A stretch of 39,606 nucleotides of DNA from Verrucomicrobiota bacterium (GTDB lineage Bacteria > Verrucomicrobiota > Verrucomicrobiia > Limisphaerales > UBA9464). Positions 36,201 to 39,606 of the stretch are shown here, one piece after another; the stretch's first letter is position 1; the number at the start of each line of letters is the position of its first letter. Under the pieces are notes generated by a model, which was given only the letters and a program-made list of their open reading frames with translations, was not told the DNA's origin and did not search any database. A program made the translations under genes and the position numbers. The DNA is taken from the NCBI GenBank assembly GCA_947454005.1, contig CANGMH010000005.1:1-39606 (forward strand), read 5' to 3'.

Positions 36201-39200
36201 GACGTCGCCACGGCCGACGGCGTGCAGAACGCCAGCCTCGTCGGGTCTCCGACCTGGCCCGCTCCGGAGGCGACGCTAGGCACGCTCCAGGTGGTCCGCT
36301 TCACCGAGGACATCGGCCGGCAGCTCGTGCTCCCGGCGTTCGACGTCGAAGGGAACCCGTTGACCTACTCGGCGGTCACGGCGAGCGCGGGCACGGTCAC
36401 GGCGGTGTCCGGGAGCGGCTTCACCTACACGCCGCCGGCCAACTTCAACGGTGCCGCGACGATCACCTACACCGTCACCGACGGCACCACGCCGATGACG
36501 GGGACCATCTACCTCCAGGGCATCGCGGTGGAGGACGGCCCGACGCTCGCCGCCATCGCCGACCAGACCATCGGCGAAGGCACCGGCACCGCCACGCTCG
36601 GCATCGCCCTGACCGACGGCGACCCGGAGCTCACCCAGACGCTCAGCATCACGGCGACCTCGAGCAACCCGGCCTTGGTCCGCAACCCGGGCGTCGTCTA
36701 CACCAGCCCAGCGGAGTCGGCCCAGCTCACCTACAAGCCCAGGCCGGGCCAGAGCGGGACCGCGGTCATCACGGTGGTGGTCACCGATGTGGCGGCCAAC
36801 TTGACCGCCACCCGGACCTTCAACATCACCGTCACCTCGGTGGACGACGCGCCCAACGTGGGCGGAGCGACGTCGCTGGCCTTCAACGGGGCGAACCACG
36901 TCAACATCCCCGGCTTCGGCCCCAACCTGCCCCTGGGCGAGGTCACCATCGAGTTCTGGCAGAACACCCCCGGCCCGCAGGCGCCGCCGATGTTCCAGCT
37001 GACGGCCGACGACCTTGCCAACCGGCTGAACGTCCACGTGCCGTACACGGACGGGAAGGTGTACTGGGACTTCGGCGACATCAATGGTGCCGGCCGGCTG
37101 GCCTACACGCCGCCGGTGCCTGTCGTCGGTTCGTGGCAGCACTTCGCGTTCGTGAAGAGCACGAGCGGGAACTATATGAAGATCTTCCGCAACGGCATCG
37201 AGGAGGCGACCAAGCCTGGCGTCTCGGCCCTCGTGCCGGGCGTCCGCGACCTGAAGCTCGGCGGGTTCACCGGCCAGTTGGCCGAGTTCCGCGTCTGGAA
37301 GGTCGCCCGCACGTCCGAGGAGATCCTGGCCACGCTGCACGCTTCGCTCCGGAGCGACACCGCCAACCTCGTCGCCTACTATCGTTTCAACCAGAAGCCC
37401 ACGACCGAGCTGACCGATTTCGCCTCGGCCGCGGGCCAGGGCGGCGCCCAGAACGGCGTGCTCGTCGCGGACAACGCGGACAACGACCCCATCTGGAGCA
37501 CACCGATGACAGGGGTCTCCGGGAACCTGCTCGGCCTCTCGTGGCAGGTGGCGGATCCCGCCTTGAAGGCGCTCCAGGTCCTGCGCGTCCCGGACGGCAC
37601 GGCGACCAACCTGTTCCTGCCGGCTTGGGATGCGGAGGACGGCCTCTCGCTCACCTGGCAGAGTGTCAACGCCAGCACCGGCGCCGTCGCCCAGGTCACG
37701 GGCGGCGTCTGGACCTACACCGCGCCCACCGGGCATGACGGCCCTGCGACGATCAGTTACAGCGTCCGCGACTCGGCGAACCACGTCACCAGCGGCTCCG
37801 TCAACGTGCGCGTCGTCATCGCCGCGAACGATCCCCCGACCATTTCCGTGGTGCCCAACAAGGCCTCGGAGGAGGACTCGGCGCTCATCGAGATCCCCTT
37901 CACCGTGGACGACGACCAGCCGGCAGCGGCGTTGACCGTCACGCCCCAGGCGCTGGCCAACGCAGAGCTGCTCCAGAGCTTCACCGTCCCGGCCGGCGGC
38001 AACTTCCGCACGCTCAACATCGTGCCCAAGCCTGGTGTCATCGGCACCGTCCATCTCCGGCTGAACGTCCTGGACGCCGGCGGCAAGAGCGCCCAGACCG
38101 AGTTCGACCTGCGCATCGAGGCCAAGCCGGCGTTCAGCGTGGTGGATCTTGGGGTGTTGCCCGGCAAATCGGCCGGCTTCGGCACGGCCATCAACGACCG
38201 CGGCGCGGTCGCGGGGTACATGGCGGACGAAGAATCGCTCGAGAGCAATCCGGTCGGCTTCTTGTTCAACGGCCTGGCGAACGGCGGCCAGCTCAGCCCG
38301 ATCGGGCCTTCGCCATTGTCGTCACCGTTCCGTGCCTTCGCCCTGAACAACAGCAACAGTCTTGCGGGTGCCGCGAAGAACGGCGGCCAGACAGTGGCGT
38401 GGCTGAAAGGACACGAGGATGCGGTGACCAGCCTTAGCGTGCTGCCGGGCGGAAGCTTCGCCGCGGTCCGGGCGCTCAACGCAGCCGGCATGATGACCGG
38501 CGTCGCCACCAACAGCGGCGGGAAATCGCGGGCGTTCTCGTTCTCCGCTGGTGCGGTCTCGCTGACCGACCTCGGGGTCGGGCCGGCGCCGTTCGACGAC
38601 CAGAGCGAGGCGTTCGCGCTGAACATCAGCAACCGCTACGTCGGCTCGGTCTCGGCGACCGACGGCCGCCGGCGCGCGATGATGGTGAAGGACGGCGTGA
38701 TGCGTCCGTTGTTCAGCGTGCCGGACGACACGAACAGCGTGGCCAACGGCATCAACGCCTTCGACCAGGTGGTCGGCCGGGCCACCACGTTCGCCGCGGG
38801 CGACACCGCGCTGGAACTCGACGGAGTGGACGACGTGTTCACCCAGGCGAACTTGTTGACCAATCCCACGGGCACCCCGCTCGTGGCCGGCAACGCGGCG
38901 CACACGGTCGAGGCGTGGATCAAGGTCGGCGCCCTGCCCGGGAACCGGTCCTGGCCGCTGTTGCTCGGCAACTATGGCACCGGTGCGCACCACTGGCTGG
39001 TCAACAAGGCGTCCTCGGGCGGCGACCTCTATGTGGGGATCTTCAACAGTGTCGGGGTGAGCGTCCCGGTGACGGTCGGCGCGTGGATGCACGTGGCGGC
39101 GACCTACGACCCGCCCACCTCCAAGCTGGTCGTGTATCGCAACGGCCAGCCGTACGGGACCAACACCGTGGCCGGCGTGAACCTGCAGGGCATCCCGCTC

Positions 39201-39606
39201 GTGCTCGGTGCCGCGAACGGCGAGGACCGGTTCAAGGGCGCCTTGGACGAGGTCCGCGTGTGGCGCACCACGCGCACCGCCGCACAGATCGCCGCCGGTT
39301 ACACCCAGCGCCTGACCGGCACGGAGACGGGGCTGGTCGCCTACTATCCGATCGATGAGGCCAGCGGCGCCGCGACGACGAGCCAGGCGTCGGGCGGCCT
39401 CGTGGCCGCGCTCACCGGCAATCCCGTGCGGACGGTCCGCGGCGGGCTTCCCGCGCCTGCGCTGACGGTCAGCGAACCGGCGCTCCAGTTCGACGGGGCC
39501 AGCAGCCAGCTCAACCTGCCCGCCTTCCCGCTTGCGAACAGCTCGTTCTCGCTGGAGTTCTGGGCCCGCCGCGCCGAGATCGACAGGAATGACTACGCGA
39601 TGGGCC
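33273..39606 (+). CDS. Giant secreted LamG / cadherin-like / HAF-repeat surface protein (5' part, runs off the window)
   Basis: The frame from ATG 33273 stays open to the window end, at least 2111 residues, and is absent from the ORF track because no stop is reached. A signal peptide (WSALLVCFAALAQVMGRAQ) is followed by LamG (Laminin_G_3-like) domains at about 44-222, 263-445, 563-756, 790-966, 1198-1376, 1843-2033 and 2068 onward. Between them lie cadherin-like/tandem-95-type domains (about 477-556, 1006-1086, 1089-1192, 1434-1519, 1519-1620; LYTPASGYSGNDTISYTVSDG, FTYTPPANFNGAATITYTVTDG). Residues 1622-1839 hold HAF-type repeats (VVDLGVLPGKSAGFGTAINDRG, FRAFALNNSNSLAG). These domains bind carbohydrate or protein, so an adhesin or matrix role is likely. 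How it is anchored depends on the C-terminus, which is not visible. Confidence 0.92.
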   Translation, partial: MKSSFSLFLRRSVPRWSALLVCFAALAQVMGRAQNLPPVAGPATALELDGISQQVLLPALSLNNRSFSVEMWARRAAPNRADFVLGQGNGEYQNGPVNYALHIGFRPENTFTFAFYGNDLNTPAYTDTNWHHWACTFDAVTKARRIYRDGVVVAADISSSNFLADGNVIIGNTPLGAGFFKGELADVRIWSTARTAAEIADNRGASIPPATPGLLVNYRFNEGWGTVATDLASSASNPDQGGAQNGIVQNGAIFVGADAVLGRSIGFSLAAGQKITVPNFAASLINGEAVTVEFWQKVDAQVAQSTISMGSGSVRFVAHVPYSDGKVYWDFGDINGNGRLSYTPPVTPVGQWNHFALVADGNSQQMKIYRNGVLEASKASAAFFAPASGDLEIGPGGRIADLRIWNIVRTAAQIADNRFAPVAPGSPNLILNYRFSEISGTTIADVATYRGAQNGTLVNSPRLHTANTEALANLLVVPVPEDASRVINLPAADGNFTAPTYSSISATSGSVVPLTGGNVLYTPASGYSGNDTISYTVSDGSLTSSGTVKVQVNALNDPPVVGPGTALALNASGNGSGSGSGQYLDLPDGVWFGDTFTVEGWVHVRSYATWSRFFDFGNGPGINNVLGALTSGNDGKPRLDIYQGAAGLPQSIISSQQVPLNTWTHLAFTRDTSGIGHIYINGIETASGAIWAPLNVTRTGAYFGHSNWPADADADAKFADLRIWSTARTAQQLKEDWNPSLLNTTTGLVAYYRLNEGSGPTAFDSATADGAQNAALVGAPVWRPVDGPATSLAFNGTSQYGQVLDSAAISITGPITLEAWVRPAAIGTAMGIIEKYGVNDGGYFLRVDPSGKIICSTVDKSFTSSVVTGNTVLRTDVWSHVAATWDGTLLRVYVNGVLDGYGLVGRNPKDGATPLFIGAVGDNQSYKFSGRIGDVRVWNVARTAAEIAASQGGVPAASSGLVLNYKFTEGTGTTLNDVATADGVQNASLVGSPTWPAPEATLGTLQVVRFTEDIGRQLVLPAFDVEGNPLTYSAVTASAGTVTAVSGSGFTYTPPANFNGAATITYTVTDGTTPMTGTIYLQGIAVEDGPTLAAIADQTIGEGTGTATLGIALTDGDPELTQTLSITATSSNPALVRNPGVVYTSPAESAQLTYKPRPGQSGTAVITVVVTDVAANLTATRTFNITVTSVDDAPNVGGATSLAFNGANHVNIPGFGPNLPLGEVTIEFWQNTPGPQAPPMFQLTADDLANRLNVHVPYTDGKVYWDFGDINGAGRLAYTPPVPVVGSWQHFAFVKSTSGNYMKIFRNGIEEATKPGVSALVPGVRDLKLGGFTGQLAEFRVWKVARTSEEILATLHASLRSDTANLVAYYRFNQKPTTELTDFASAAGQGGAQNGVLVADNADNDPIWSTPMTGVSGNLLGLSWQVADPALKALQVLRVPDGTATNLFLPAWDAEDGLSLTWQSVNASTGAVAQVTGGVWTYTAPTGHDGPATISYSVRDSANHVTSGSVNVRVVIAANDPPTISVVPNKASEEDSALIEIPFTVDDDQPAAALTVTPQALANAELLQSFTVPAGGNFRTLNIVPKPGVIGTVHLRLNVLDAGGKSAQTEFDLRIEAKPAFSVVDLGVLPGKSAGFGTAINDRGAVAGYMADEESLESNPVGFLFNGLANGGQLSPIGPSPLSSPFRAFALNNSNSLAGAAKNGGQTVAWLKGHEDAVTSLSVLPGGSFAAVRALNAAGMMTGVATNSGGKSRAFSFSAGAVSLTDLGVGPAPFDDQSEAFALNISNRYVGSVSATDGRRRAMMVKDGVMRPLFSVPDDTNSVANGINAFDQVVGRATTFAAGDTALELDGVDDVFTQANLLTNPTGTPLVAGNAAHTVEAWIKVGALPGNRSWPLLLGNYGTGAHHWLVNKASSGGDLYVGIFNSVGVSVPVTVGAWMHVAATYDPPTSKLVVYRNGQPYGTNTVAGVNLQGIPLVLGAANGEDRFKGALDEVRVWRTTRTAAQIAAGYTQRLTGTETGLVAYYPIDEASGAATTSQASGGLVAALTGNPVRTVRGGLPAPALTVSEPALQFDGASSQLNLPAFPLANSSFSLEFWARRAEIDRNDYAMG
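34986..35015 (+). repeat. Hexanucleotide repeat (agcggc)5 with one variant unit, in frame
   Basis: Five 6-bp units (agcggc aacggc agcggc agcggc agcggc) encode SGNGSGSGSG at the start of the third LamG domain, where other copies show only a short turn. Gain or loss of units keeps the frame. Confidence 0.85.

Noticed and set aside
35729-37738. 669-residue plus-strand ORF
   Set aside because: It is an alternate frame of the giant LamG gene; the true frame has clear LamG and cadherin-like motifs.

Overview
The window looks like chromosomal DNA of a high-GC member of the Verrucomicrobiota, or a close PVC-superphylum relative. I infer this from the mix of gene families: two orphan pseudopilins with the H-X9-DG C-terminal motif, a PEP-CTERM protein, a serine/threonine kinase with an N-terminal CxxC ribbon beside an ECF-like sigma factor, a DUF1080/ThuA/epimerase sugar cluster, a CE15 esterase, a Reg_prop histidine kinase and a giant LamG protein. 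I saw no tRNA, rRNA, CRISPR array, transposase or phage gene. Extreme GC3 makes long false ORFs on the opposite strand, so most of the ORF track is shadow. The largest real gene (33273 to the window end) is missing from the track because it has no stop codon inside the window.

Layout. 1-3.6 kb: the end of a PQQ-type sugar dehydrogenase, a Tat-lipoprotein endonuclease/exonuclease/phosphatase, a secreted propeller protein and a small membrane protein. 3.7-8.1 kb: a kinase fused to membrane segments, a duplicated 45-residue unit, a coiled coil and an SLBB-like domain, then a 28-bp perfect inverted repeat and an ECF-like sigma factor. 8.2-11.2 kb: a PEP-CTERM gene divergent from an ECF sigma factor/membrane protein/pseudopilin operon with stop-start overlaps. 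The space between them carries two outward-facing, nearly identical promoter-like arms. 11.3-18.1 kb: a LOG-family protein, a YncE-like propeller/phosphoesterase fusion, a lytic transglycosylase, a metallo-beta-lactamase-fold hydrolase and an Ig-like surface protein. 18.2-22.8 kb (minus strand): a pseudopilin, a D-tagatose 3-epimerase-family isomerase, a DUF1080 protein, a ThuA-like lipoprotein and an ApbE-like protein. 23.4-26.1 kb: RibBA and a CE15 glucuronoyl esterase. 26.2-30.5 kb: response regulator, Reg_prop sensor kinase and a stand-alone receiver. 30.5-39.6 kb: a PpiC-type foldase lipoprotein, an unrecognised 603-residue secreted protein and the giant LamG/cadherin-like/HAF-repeat protein.

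How the genes may work together. Two units stand out. In the first, an ECF sigma factor probably drives itself and the PEP-CTERM gene from mirrored promoters, and its operon also makes a membrane protein (possible anti-sigma) and a pseudopilin. In the second, four tightly spaced genes (receiver, periplasmic foldase, unknown secreted protein, giant LamG protein) look like one operon that would couple signalling to export and folding of a very large surface protein. The sensor kinase, the CE15 esterase and the epimerase/DUF1080/ThuA genes fit an organism that degrades plant polysaccharides. All functional links are inferred from order and spacing.
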